A stretch of 49,491 nt of DNA from Cupriavidus sp. IDO (lineage in GTDB: Bacteria; Pseudomonadota; Gammaproteobacteria; Burkholderiales; Burkholderiaceae). A model generated the notes under the pieces. It did no database searches and had not been told where the DNA came from. It was given only the letters and a program-made list of their open reading frames with translations. The stretch is from assembly GCF_000812465.1 (NCBI RefSeq), contig NZ_JWMA01000021.1, forward strand, positions 1 through 49,491, in the 5' to 3' direction. Numbering within the stretch: the stretch's first letter is position 1; each line of letters starts with the position of its first letter. Position numbers and translations under genes: made by a program. Shown piece after piece: positions 24,587 to 32,669 of the stretch.

Positions 24587-25795
24587 TCAGGGATGCCACC
24601 AGGGCGGCTCACCGCTGCCCTCGAGATATTCCCCTTGCTTCGTAATAAAGGTGCGAAGTTCGTGCTTCGGAGCGAACCCATTCGCCAGCGCGTGTCCGAG
24701 CCAGTCCAGTGAGGCTGTCAGCCATTCATCGGACTGTGGACCGATCGGGTGGAACTCATACTGGTAAATCCACAGTTCCTTGGGGCCGCGCAGCTTTTCA
24801 TACACACCAATGCTGGAGTCCAGCGTTGTCAGTTCGTCATTCTCGCCAGTGATGATTAGATACGGAATGTCGACCTTGGGGGCGATCTCTTCGAGCGTCA
24901 TGGCCTTCGATAGCGCCTGAATTTCCTCCGTATTGGTAATGCCGGTCATAAACATCAGGTTTGCCATGAAACTGGGCTGTGCCTGATTGAGCAGCACGTA
25001 CTTGTCGCCCAGGTTCGACATATTGGCGGCGATGGCACGAATGCGCGGTTCGACTGCGGCAGCACGAGTTGCCCACCAGGATCCCATGCTGGATCCCATG
25101 ATCACGATTCGCTCGGGGTCAATAGCCGGGTGTGCGGACAGCCAATCGATCACCGCAGTAATGGCTCGATCATAGTTATCGAGCGACATTTTCAGGCCCC
25201 TGGTCAGGCTCTCGCCCTGACCTGGACCGTCGAGCGCAAAGGCTGCCCAACCGCGGGGGAGGATCCGCTGCTCCATCAGCTTATGCCAGTCCTCCTTAAA
25301 CATATCCATGCCTGGCAGCATGATCACGCAGGGTAGTTTCTCGGCGTTGGGGGGCATTTCCAGAATCCCATGCAGGTGGTGACCCTCGAAAGGCAGGGCA
25401 ACCCGCTCGATAGGGTGGTCGGCGAACGCGATCACCTTTTCAAAGGACTCAACCACCTTCTCGAGGTATCGCATCCGGCGAGGGTCGTCGCCGAGGATCG
25501 AGTAATGCGTGCGTGCGTATAGCAGCGTGGCGCGCTCATATAGCCGACGCGCCGTCCGGCTGAAGCCGCGTTCCTCCCAATGCCGGGCACGATGCTCAAT
25601 CTCCCTGGCGGCCGCGCTCCACGCGGAAGGGAGCATCGAGCCCGCCTTGACCGGCCCGAATACCCGCTTCAGGTCAGTCGAGTCGTAGCCAATCTGCTCG
25701 AAGATCGCGCCGGCGTCCGGGTGAAGGACATCCAGTCCACCGACAGCGAGGAACGCGTCGAGCACCCAACGCTGGCCTTTTCGCATTGCATCCAT
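24587..25795 (-). CDS. Alpha/beta hydrolase of the 2,6-dihydroxypseudooxynicotine hydrolase type
   Basis: A 402-residue protein with an N-terminal helical cap region (about 1-130) before an alpha/beta-hydrolase core, the layout of 2,6-dihydroxypseudooxynicotine hydrolase and FrsA-like enzymes. The core has LPGMDMFKEDW (oxyanion region), nucleophile elbow IMGSSMGSWW, acid ITGENDELT and catalytic His in YEFHPIGP. Known relatives cleave a C-C bond next to a ring-attached ketone; others are esterases. Its promoter carries operator 1 of the GntR set, and it is divergent from the Liv operon, so it belongs to this regulon. CAGGAGAAACC precedes the ATG. Confidence 0.8.
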   Translation of the reverse strand: MDAMRKGQRWVLDAFLAVGGLDVLHPDAGAIFEQIGYDSTDLKRVFGPVKAGSMLPSAWSAAAREIEHRARHWEERGFSRTARRLYERATLLYARTHYSILGDDPRRMRYLEKVVESFEKVIAFADHPIERVALPFEGHHLHGILEMPPNAEKLPCVIMLPGMDMFKEDWHKLMEQRILPRGWAAFALDGPGQGESLTRGLKMSLDNYDRAITAVIDWLSAHPAIDPERIVIMGSSMGSWWATRAAAVEPRIRAIAANMSNLGDKYVLLNQAQPSFMANLMFMTGITNTEEIQALSKAMTLEEIAPKVDIPYLIITGENDELTTLDSSIGVYEKLRGPKELWIYQYEFHPIGPQSDEWLTASLDWLGHALANGFAPKHELRTFITKQGEYLEGSGEPPWWHP

Positions 25796-25820
25796 TGGTT
25801 TCTCCTGTGAGTTTGGGCAG

Positions 25821-25849
25821 AATATAGATTGATATCAGTGATCACGCAA
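25821..25849 (-). promoter_or_regulatory. Promoter of the hydrolase gene with GntR-type operator 1
   Basis: On the minus strand TTGCGT (25849-25844) and TATATT (25826-25821) are 17 bp apart. The operator ATCAGTGATCAC (plus strand 25834-25845) fills the -35 edge and the spacer, so bound repressor would block RNA polymerase. Confidence 0.7.
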
Positions 25850-25958
25850 TAGAAAGTTGTCGCCTCATAAAGATGCTCTATAAGACACTAAATGGCGGCG
25901 ACATACCGAAAATTTGCCCAAAGTTGCATGGTTTTGCTGTTCGCCTCGTATACCCTAG

Positions 25959-25987
25959 TTGATATCTGTGATCACTAAAACGATAGT
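25959..25987 (+). promoter_or_regulatory. Promoter of the second Liv operon with operator 2
   Basis: TTGATA (25959-25964) and GATAGT (25982-25987) are 17 bp apart. The spacer contains TCTGTGATCACTAAA. The sequence GATATC-N-GTGATCAC is shared with operator 1 at 14 of 15 positions. The start codon of the substrate-binding protein lies 50 bp downstream. Confidence 0.65.
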
Positions 25988-26037
25988 ATCAACACGCAGG
26001 CCGTGCTTGGTGCCTGACCGCCAAAAGGGGAGAACAG

Positions 26038-27279
26038 ATGTCACGTCAAAGGCTTCGGATGGTGCTGGCCGCGTTGGTCGCCAGCGTGTTCAACGGGTCG
26101 CTGATGGCGGCGCAACCCGCGCCACTGCGCGTGGGGTTGCTGACCGTCAAGACAGGTGTTGCCGCGGGGATCGGGCAACAGATGCAGGACGGTTTCGAAT
26201 ACCTGCTGCAAGAGCGGGGCGGAAAGCTCGCCGGCCGCGAGGTCGAGCTTGTGGTGGCCGATACTGCGGCGTCGCCGGCAGTCGCGAAGGCGAAGTTCCT
26301 GCAACTGACTGAGCGCGATCGTGTGGATGTTGTGGTCGGCCCGCTAGCTGCCTTCGAGGCCGTTGCCATTCGCGACGATATCGCGCGGGCGAAGGTCCCA
26401 GTCATTCTCAGTTCCGCCGCGGCGGAAGACCTGACCCAGCGCAAGGCGGACCCCTGGATGGTGCGAAGCTCGTCGACTTCAGCGCAGGCCATGCATCCGT
26501 TTGGCGAGTACGCCGCCAATACCCTCAAGTACCGGCGCATCGCGGTCGTTGCGGAGGACCTCTCCTTCTCCCATGAAACGGTAGCTGGATTCCAGCGGAC
26601 CTTCGAGGAGGCCGGCGGGAAGATTGTCCAAAAGCTGTGGGCGCCATTCAACGCCACGGATTTCGCGACCGTGATCGCGCAGATTCGCCCGAACGTTGAC
26701 GCGGTTCTGATCAATTTCTCTGGCGGCAATGCAGCGCGCTTCCTGAAGCAGTACCGCGACTACGGGCTCAAGCAGAAGATTCCCTTGCTGGCGGGGATGA
26801 ATACGGTCGATGAATCCCTGCTTGAGAAGATGGGCGACGAGGCCCTCGGCATCGTCTCCGCCGGTTGGTATAGCGGTGCCATCGCCACGCCCGCCAACGA
26901 CCGCTATGTCGCGGGTTTTCGCAAGCAGTACCACATCGCGCCAGGCTTCTATGCAACCGGTGGCTACAGCGCAGGGCTGATTCTCGAGCAGGCACTGCAA
27001 ACGGGTGGCCCAACCACGCTGTCGGGCCGAGCCCTTGCCGACGCGATGCATGCGGTTCGCATATCGCAAAGCCCTCGCGGTCCGCTAACGCTGGATCGCC
27101 TCGGGAACCCAGTGGTGACCGTCTACATCCGCAAGGTTGCGCGGGTCGACGGCAAGCTGGTCAACACGGTCGTCCGTGAATACCCGGGTGTCACCCAGTT
27201 CTGGACGTATGACCCGTCTGCGTTCCTGGCCAGTCCTGTCTATTCGCGGGACTACCCACCATCACGCAACCTCGACTGA
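26038..27279 (+). CDS. ABC transporter substrate-binding protein, Liv/aromatic type
   Basis: A 413-residue periplasmic binding protein with a signal peptide ending near LMAAQPAPLR. The mature fold is type I: LRVGLLTVKTGVAAGIGQQM, then EVELVVADTAASPAVAKAKF and VDVVVGPLAAFEAVAIRDDI. The C-terminal YDPSAFLASPVYSRDYPP resembles binding proteins of aromatic-acid transporters more than LivK of amino acids. GGGGAG precedes the ATG. It is the first gene of a five-gene transport operon controlled by operator 2; the porin gene follows. Confidence 0.88.
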   Translation: MSRQRLRMVLAALVASVFNGSLMAAQPAPLRVGLLTVKTGVAAGIGQQMQDGFEYLLQERGGKLAGREVELVVADTAASPAVAKAKFLQLTERDRVDVVVGPLAAFEAVAIRDDIARAKVPVILSSAAAEDLTQRKADPWMVRSSSTSAQAMHPFGEYAANTLKYRRIAVVAEDLSFSHETVAGFQRTFEEAGGKIVQKLWAPFNATDFATVIAQIRPNVDAVLINFSGGNAARFLKQYRDYGLKQKIPLLAGMNTVDESLLEKMGDEALGIVSAGWYSGAIATPANDRYVAGFRKQYHIAPGFYATGGYSAGLILEQALQTGGPTTLSGRALADAMHAVRISQSPRGPLTLDRLGNPVVTVYIRKVARVDGKLVNTVVREYPGVTQFWTYDPSAFLASPVYSRDYPPSRNLD

Positions 27280-27296
27280 TGCGGCAAGGATTCATC

Positions 27297-28157
27297 ATGT
27301 CTACGTTTCTGATCCAGACGCTCAATGGGCTGACCTTCGCTTCAGTGCTGTTTCTGATGGCGGCGGGCTTCACGCTGATCTTCGGTCTGATGAGCATCCC
27401 CAACATGGCACACGGAGCGCTGTTCATGCTGGGGGGCTACCTTTGTGTCACGTTAGTCGATGCAGGACTGCCGTTCGCGCTTGCCGCGCTGGGTTGCGCC
27501 ATCGTCGTCGGCATTCTCGGCATCATGCTGGAGCGCGCGATCTTGCAGCGGATTGCGCATAACGAGCTGGCGCAGGTGCTGGCAACTCTCGGGATGGCAT
27601 TCGTCATTGCCGACAGCTGCAAGACCGTCTGGGGCGGCATGCCGCTGGAGGTCGCGGTGCCGCCACGCTTCACGGGTGTGGTGTCCCTTGGCGAGCTGAC
27701 CTTTCCCATATATCGACTGTTCGTCATGGCACTTGCCGTGGTGACCGCGGTGGCTCTGGACCTTTCGCTGTCCCGGACGCTGATCGGCGCCCGATTGCGC
27801 GCGGCCGTTGAGGATCGGGCCATGGCCCGTGCCGTCGGAATTCGCGTCGACCGACTCTTCATGACGATCTTCTTCGCCGGCGCGGCACTCGTTGGCATTG
27901 GCGGCGCGATTGGCGCACCAATCCTGTCGGTATTTCCTGGGCTCGATATGGAGGTACTTCCGCTGGTGCTGATCGTCGTCGTGCTGGGGGGCACGGGGAG
28001 TATTCCCGGCGCAATGCTCGGAAGCCTAATCACAGGCCTGGTCCATAGCTTCGGGCAGTCGCTTGTGCCGGAGATGTCATACGTGCTTTTGTTCGTGCCG
28101 ATGATCGTCGTGCTGGCGTATCGGCCCCAGGGATTGTTCGGGAGGGTTGCAGCATGA
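27297..28157 (+). CDS. ABC transporter permease, LivH type
   Basis: A 286-residue permease: FASVLFLMAAGFTLIFGLMS and MSIPNMAHGALFMLGGYLC near the start, GGTGSIPGAMLGSLITGLVH near the end. AAGGA six nucleotides before the ATG at 27297 supports this start over the overlapping ATG at 27279. Its stop overlaps the next start by four bases. Confidence 0.9.
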   Translation: MSTFLIQTLNGLTFASVLFLMAAGFTLIFGLMSIPNMAHGALFMLGGYLCVTLVDAGLPFALAALGCAIVVGILGIMLERAILQRIAHNELAQVLATLGMAFVIADSCKTVWGGMPLEVAVPPRFTGVVSLGELTFPIYRLFVMALAVVTAVALDLSLSRTLIGARLRAAVEDRAMARAVGIRVDRLFMTIFFAGAALVGIGGAIGAPILSVFPGLDMEVLPLVLIVVVLGGTGSIPGAMLGSLITGLVHSFGQSLVPEMSYVLLFVPMIVVLAYRPQGLFGRVAA

Positions 28158-29098
28158 AGATCCTTACTTCGTTCGCCGGCCCTTGCCTTGCTGGTGCACT
28201 GGTCCTGATGCTGCCGCTGGCGAGCGATTCGCCTTTCTACCTGGACATGGCGGTCCACATCATGCTCGCCGCCTTGGTTGCAACCAGTCTTAATCTGCTT
28301 CTTGGGCTGGGAGGATTGCTGTCGTTCGCACAATCGGCGCTAGCGGGGGCGGCCGCCTATGGGGTAGCCATCGCCGGCCAGCACACTGGGCTGGGGCCCT
28401 GGATGCTCGCATCCATTGCAGTGGGCGCCGCCGTAGCACTCTCGGTAGTTGTCGGGATTCTTGCGCTGCGAACCAGTGGACTTAGTATCGGCATGATCAC
28501 GCTGGCCATTGCCCAGGTGCTGTGGGGTGTAGCCATGCACTGGGGCAGCGTGACGGGTGGTGAGAATGGCATGACTGGAATTGCCAGGCCCGCGCTGCCG
28601 TGGGTGGATACGGGCAATCCCATCGTTTGGTTTGAGTTTGTGGCGGTCTGCTTTCTCGCGATGCTATGCCTGGTACAAAGGTTCATGCACTCGCAACTCG
28701 GCCGCTGTCTGGACGGCACGAGATCGCAGCCGCGCCGGATGTCGGCCCTGGGTTTTGATGTCTGGCGTATTCGACTGCTCACCTTCGCGTTTGCCGGACT
28801 GGTAGCCGCGATTGCAGGTGTGCTGCTTGCTTTTCACCAGCAATTCATCAGTCCCCACGCGCTATCGCTTGGCGAAACCGCAGAAAGCTTGCTGATGGTC
28901 ATAGTCGGCGGCCCTGCGACGCTGCTCGGACCTGTGGTCGGTGCAGGGATCGTTGTCGGCTTTCGCGTACTGGTAAGCGGCTATATCGAGAGCTGGCCAA
29001 CGTTCCTGGGCCTGCTGCTCATTGCTGTGGTGCTGTTTGTTCCCGCAGGGATCGTGCCCGGTCTGGCTTCTCTCCTTCGTAGCAGGAGCATTCGATGA
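28154..29098 (+). CDS. ABC transporter permease, LivM type
   Basis: A 314-residue permease with LNLLLGLGGLLSFAQSALAG near residue 45, the M-type hallmark, and GGPATLLGPVVGAGIVVGFR near the end. The cytoplasmic coupling loop is divergent: instead of the usual IRENExRA it reads RSQPRRMSALGFDVWR. It overlaps its neighbours by ATGA at both ends. Confidence 0.9.
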   Translation: MKILTSFAGPCLAGALVLMLPLASDSPFYLDMAVHIMLAALVATSLNLLLGLGGLLSFAQSALAGAAAYGVAIAGQHTGLGPWMLASIAVGAAVALSVVVGILALRTSGLSIGMITLAIAQVLWGVAMHWGSVTGGENGMTGIARPALPWVDTGNPIVWFEFVAVCFLAMLCLVQRFMHSQLGRCLDGTRSQPRRMSALGFDVWRIRLLTFAFAGLVAAIAGVLLAFHQQFISPHALSLGETAESLLMVIVGGPATLLGPVVGAGIVVGFRVLVSGYIESWPTFLGLLLIAVVLFVPAGIVPGLASLLRSRSIR

Positions 29099-29910
29099 TC
29101 CACTCCACAGTCCTATCGGTGGGCACGCATGCCGCCGCTTCGGGGGTCTCTGTCGACGGCAGCTCGACTGCGATCGGCCTTGTTGACCTGTCTATCTCGT
29201 TCGGTGCCCTGCGCGTCGTGGATGGTGTAAATCTGACGATACGGCGGGGGGAGCGCAGGCTCCTCCTAGGGCCGAATGGCGCCGGAAAGACAACCTTGCT
29301 GAATCTGATCGCGGGCGACCTGCGTGCCACGCGCGGCCGTATCTCGCTGCTTGGACAAGATGTCACAGCCAAGCCTACGCATGCCCGGGCGCGCATGGGC
29401 GTGGGGAGGACCTATCAGATACTCACGCCCTTTCGCGACAAGACGCTGTTGAAAAACGTGCTGATGTCGCTGACTGGGGGACCGACCACACGTTCGGCCG
29501 CCCGCTTGAGTCCTTGGAAGCGTTTCGGCGGCTCAGCGCTCGAGGCTGAGGCCCGTGCCGTGCTAGCTCGTGTGGACCTCGAGGTCCGCGCCGAGACGCC
29601 CGTGCACGCCTGCTCGTACGGAGAACTGCGGCGGCTGGAGATTGCTATGGCCCTGGCACAGCAGCCCAGCATCCTGCTCCTGGACGAGCCGCTGGCAGGG
29701 CTGTCGGGAGCTGAGCGCGTGGGCGTTGCCAAACTGCTGTCGCACCTGCCGAAGGCTCTGACGATTGTGATGGTCGAGCACGACATGGATGTGGCACTTG
29801 CCTTTGCCGAGTCCATAACGGTGTTGCAGAGCGGCCGCGTCGTCGTTGATGGGGACAAGCGCTCTGTCCTGGCCGACCCGCGCACGCAGGAGATATACCT
29901 TGGCCACTAA
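29095..29910 (+). CDS. ABC transporter ATP-binding protein, LivG type
   Basis: A 271-residue ATPase. Walker A is GPNGAGKTT with Lys65, the signature is CSYGELRRLEIAMAL, Walker B is ILLLDEPLAGL and the switch His is in MVEHDM. It has an extra N-terminal stretch of about 28 residues before the first strand. It overlaps the LivF-type gene by 11 nt. Confidence 0.9.
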   Translation: MIHSTVLSVGTHAAASGVSVDGSSTAIGLVDLSISFGALRVVDGVNLTIRRGERRLLLGPNGAGKTTLLNLIAGDLRATRGRISLLGQDVTAKPTHARARMGVGRTYQILTPFRDKTLLKNVLMSLTGGPTTRSAARLSPWKRFGGSALEAEARAVLARVDLEVRAETPVHACSYGELRRLEIAMALAQQPSILLLDEPLAGLSGAERVGVAKLLSHLPKALTIVMVEHDMDVALAFAESITVLQSGRVVVDGDKRSVLADPRTQEIYLGH

Positions 29911-30667
29911 TACCATTCCCGCACTTGCGCTGTCCGGCGTCACCTCGGGCTACGACACAAGTGAAATCCTGCAGGACGTTTCGCTGACCGTTCGCCCTGG
30001 TACCGTGCTTGCGCTGCTGGGCCGAAACGGCGCGGGCAAGACAACCTGCATCCATACGGTCATGGGCATGGTCCCAGCGTATCGAGGAGCCATTCAGTTG
30101 TTCGGCGAGAACATCGTCACGTTGCCGGTTGACAGCATTGTCCGACGCGGCGTGGCACTGGTTCCGCAAGGGCGTCGCCTTTTCTCGCCCCTGTCGGTAC
30201 GCGAAAACCTGACCGTTGCCAGGACCGCCGACGCTGCCCATGCAGGTCCGCCCTGGACTATCGCGCAGATTGTGGAGATGTTTCCACGACTAGGGGAACG
30301 AATCCATCAGCGTGCCGGAACGCTTTCCGGTGGCGAACAGCAGATGCTGGCAATCGGCCGGGCGCTGATGAGCCGCCCGCGCGTGCTGCTGATGGATGAG
30401 CCCACGGAAGGGCTTTCTCCCCAAATGATTGCTGAAGTCTCGGCGATTGTTGCGCGGCTGCGGGAGGCTGGCCTGTCGATCCTGCTCGTCGAGCAGAACA
30501 GCAAGATTGCACTTTCGGTCGCTGACGATGTGGCGGTTCTCGTCAGTGGACGCGTCGCATATACGGATTGCGCGACGGAACTGGCTGGCCAGCCGGTACT
30601 GATAGAGCGCTTCCTGGGCGTCGCGTCGGCAGAAGCACCGGGCGCTGGCCTGATGAGTTACGCATAG
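29900..30667 (+). CDS. ABC transporter ATP-binding protein, LivF type (TTG start)
   Basis: A 255-residue ATPase: Walker A GRNGAGKTT with Lys47, LSGGEQQMLAIGRAL, LLMDEPTEGLSP and LVEQNS. The best start is TTG at 29900: GCAGGAG lies seven nucleotides upstream, and the protein then begins TNTIPALALSGVTSGYDTSE, the normal LivF opening. The in-frame ATG at 29846 would add 18 residues with no family counterpart and overlap livG by 65 nt. Confidence 0.88.
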   Translation: MATNTIPALALSGVTSGYDTSEILQDVSLTVRPGTVLALLGRNGAGKTTCIHTVMGMVPAYRGAIQLFGENIVTLPVDSIVRRGVALVPQGRRLFSPLSVRENLTVARTADAAHAGPPWTIAQIVEMFPRLGERIHQRAGTLSGGEQQMLAIGRALMSRPRVLLMDEPTEGLSPQMIAEVSAIVARLREAGLSILLVEQNSKIALSVADDVAVLVSGRVAYTDCATELAGQPVLIERFLGVASAEAPGAGLMSYA

Positions 30668-30737
30668 CGACAACGCGTTCCCGAGGCTGGCAAGGGGAGC
30701 CGGCATTGCATTGGAATGCTTTTTTTGGAGGAGACAC

Positions 30738-31961
30738 ATGAAGTGGAATCAGGAAGTGGCAGTCGTGCAGTCAATGCGAGGCGTGGCCTATCGACAGCGG
30801 CGCAGGCAGGGAGTCAGGCGAATCGGGATAGCGCTGGCTGCTATCGGTATGGGCTTTGGTGGATCCGCCCGCGCAAGCCTGAACCTATATGGCGTGCTCG
30901 ACGTCGGTTTGAACTATCGATCGGTGGCCGGCGTGGATCCGTCCACGGGGCGCGCAGCTGGTGCGCTGGCACTCGCCTCCGGGAATGAGTTGACCAGTCG
31001 TTGGGGTCTCATCGGCCTTGAAGACATTGGCGAGGGGTACAAGATTGCGTTCAAGCTGGAGAGTGGCTTCGCGGCGGATACCGGCGTGGCCAATGCGTCT
31101 GTTCCATTTCCTCACGATAATGGATCGCTGTTCGACCGTGGGGCAACCATCGGCGTAGTTGCGCCGTGGGGGACAGTGCGCTTGGGGCGCAATTGGTCGT
31201 CATTCTTCGATGGCATCTCGGCCGGTGATGCTACGGGGTACATGAACTTCGGGTCGCTCGCGAACGCGACCTTCCAGAATTCCTCGAATATCAAACCGAG
31301 CGAAGGGTTTCCCGGCATTGCCTCAGGTACAAACAGCGCTGTCAATGGTGGCCTGATGTACACGTGGGTCAACAAGTCGATCAAGTACATGCTGCCGGAT
31401 GAGTTCTATGGATTCAGCGGTGGCATCACCTATGGCTTTGGTGGTACCCCGGGCAGCTTCTCGAACAAGTCTACGTTGACGGCCAACCTGAACTGGACCG
31501 ATGGAAGACTGGGCTTCGCGTCGGGATATTTCGATGGCAAGGATCCAACGGGGCAGACCAACGATCCCTGGATGCGCGCCTATACCATTGGCGTTACCTA
31601 TACCTGGAGAGCGCTTAAGACTGGGGTGAACTTTGCCAAATTCAAGAATCCGACCACCGGAGCGGACCAGAATTACTACTACGTCGGAGCTGCCTATCAA
31701 GCGACACCTGCGTGGCGCCTGACTGCCGACTGGCTGCACCTCCAGGACAAGCAGGTCAGCGAGGCCGGCGCAGACCTCTACAAGATCGGGGCTGGCTACG
31801 CGTTCTCGAAGCGCACCACCTTGTATGTCGACGTGGCGTACTCAAATAACAAGCCCAAGGGAATGTTGGGTGCGGGGAGTAACACGAGCATCCTCGCCAG
31901 CCCTGCGACGATCGGCCACAATCAGCTGGCGGTGGGCGCTGGTATCCGCACGCTGTTTTAG
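30738..31961 (+). CDS. Gram-negative general porin
   Basis: A 407-residue outer-membrane beta-barrel of the Burkholderiaceae porin family. After a long N-terminus with a signal peptide (hydrophobic IGIALAAIGMGFGG, cleavage near ARASLNL) the mature part opens LNLYGVLDVGLNYR and has SRWGLIGLEDIGEGYKIAFK, GTVRLGRNWSSFF, and ends in Phe (GAGIRTLF), the outer-membrane sorting signal. GGAGGAG precedes the ATG by six to seven nucleotides. It follows the Liv operon on the same strand by 70 bp and probably lets the same substrate cross the outer membrane. Confidence 0.9.
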   Translation: MKWNQEVAVVQSMRGVAYRQRRRQGVRRIGIALAAIGMGFGGSARASLNLYGVLDVGLNYRSVAGVDPSTGRAAGALALASGNELTSRWGLIGLEDIGEGYKIAFKLESGFAADTGVANASVPFPHDNGSLFDRGATIGVVAPWGTVRLGRNWSSFFDGISAGDATGYMNFGSLANATFQNSSNIKPSEGFPGIASGTNSAVNGGLMYTWVNKSIKYMLPDEFYGFSGGITYGFGGTPGSFSNKSTLTANLNWTDGRLGFASGYFDGKDPTGQTNDPWMRAYTIGVTYTWRALKTGVNFAKFKNPTTGADQNYYYVGAAYQATPAWRLTADWLHLQDKQVSEAGADLYKIGAGYAFSKRTTLYVDVAYSNNKPKGMLGAGSNTSILASPATIGHNQLAVGAGIRTLF

Positions 31962-32018
31962 TACCACCACAGTCTGGCCGACCCTTCCATGGCATGGCCA
32001 GCTGCCCCTTGCATCGGC

Positions 32019-32044
32019 TGCGCCGGAGGAATTCCTCCGGCGCA
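32019..32044. terminator. Perfect 26-bp palindrome between convergent porin and lrp genes
   Basis: TGCGCCGGAGGAA is followed immediately by its exact reverse complement, within the 88-bp gap between two convergent stop codons. As RNA it would form a very stable hairpin in both directions, so a bidirectional terminator is likely, although no T-run is present. Confidence 0.65.
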
Positions 32045-32049
32045 AGTCA

Positions 32050-32526
32050 TCAGGAGCCGCTGGGCTCCCGGACCGGCAGCGCTGTCTTGTACACCACCCG
32101 GCGCAGCGCTAACGAGGTACTGATGTCACTGACACCTTCAATGGTCGTCAGTTGCGTCATGACGAATCGCTCGATACCCGCAATATCCGCTGCCACGACA
32201 CGGAGCATGTAGTCGAAGCTGCCGGTCATCAAATTGCACTCCATCACCTCATCGAGCTTCGCGATGGCCGCTTCAAAGCGCGCCAGCCTGGCTTCCGTCT
32301 TCTTTTCGATCGCCACTTGCACATATGCGCTGACGGGAAAGCCTGCTTTCTCCTGATTCAGCAGCGTGACATAGCCTTCGATGATTCCCTCTTCTTCCAG
32401 CAGCCGGATACGCCGATAGAAGGGGGACGGCGAGAGACCAACTCGCTCCGCCAGTTCATTGGCCCGAACCCGCGCGTCGCGCTGAAGTTGGGCAAGGATA
32501 CGCACATCGGTACGGTCAAAACGCAT
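32050..32526 (-). CDS. Lrp/AsnC-family regulator
   Basis: A 158-residue regulator. The N-terminal winged helix reads DRTDVRILAQLQRDARVRAN then LAERVGLSPSPFYRRIRLLE; the C-terminal RAM ligand-binding domain includes VMECNLMTGSFDYMLRVVA and TTIEGVSDISTSLALR. It is divergent from the indolepyruvate oxidoreductase gene, the usual arrangement for Lrp proteins that activate amino-acid catabolism. The ATG at 32526 has AGGTG six nucleotides upstream; a GTG three codons earlier is possible. Confidence 0.88.
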   Translation of the reverse strand: MRFDRTDVRILAQLQRDARVRANELAERVGLSPSPFYRRIRLLEEEGIIEGYVTLLNQEKAGFPVSAYVQVAIEKKTEARLARFEAAIAKLDEVMECNLMTGSFDYMLRVVAADIAGIERFVMTQLTTIEGVSDISTSLALRRVVYKTALPVREPSGS

Positions 32527-32607
32527 TTGGCACACCTGGAGGTATTTCGAAACAAAGATCAGCGGAACGTGCTAATTGGAGTCAAATCTTTGAGTCAGTT
32601 TGGCACA
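32526..32607. promoter_or_regulatory. Repeated TTTGGCACA boxes in the lrp-oxidoreductase intergenic region
   Basis: TTTGGCACA occurs at 32526-32534, overlapping the lrp start, and at 32599-32607, 73 bp apart, or close to seven helical turns. Lrp proteins bind several phased sites on one DNA face, so these may be its operators. With only two copies this remains tentative. Confidence 0.4.
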
Positions 32608-32669
32608 TATCAAAGGCGATGAATACCTAGAATTTCTCGCACAAGCAATCAGAAGCACGGAGGCAAAGC

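Noticed and set aside
29846..29899. ATG start for the second LivF-type gene
   Set aside because: It overlaps livG by 65 nt and adds residues with no family match; the TTG at 29900 has a well-placed GCAGGAG.
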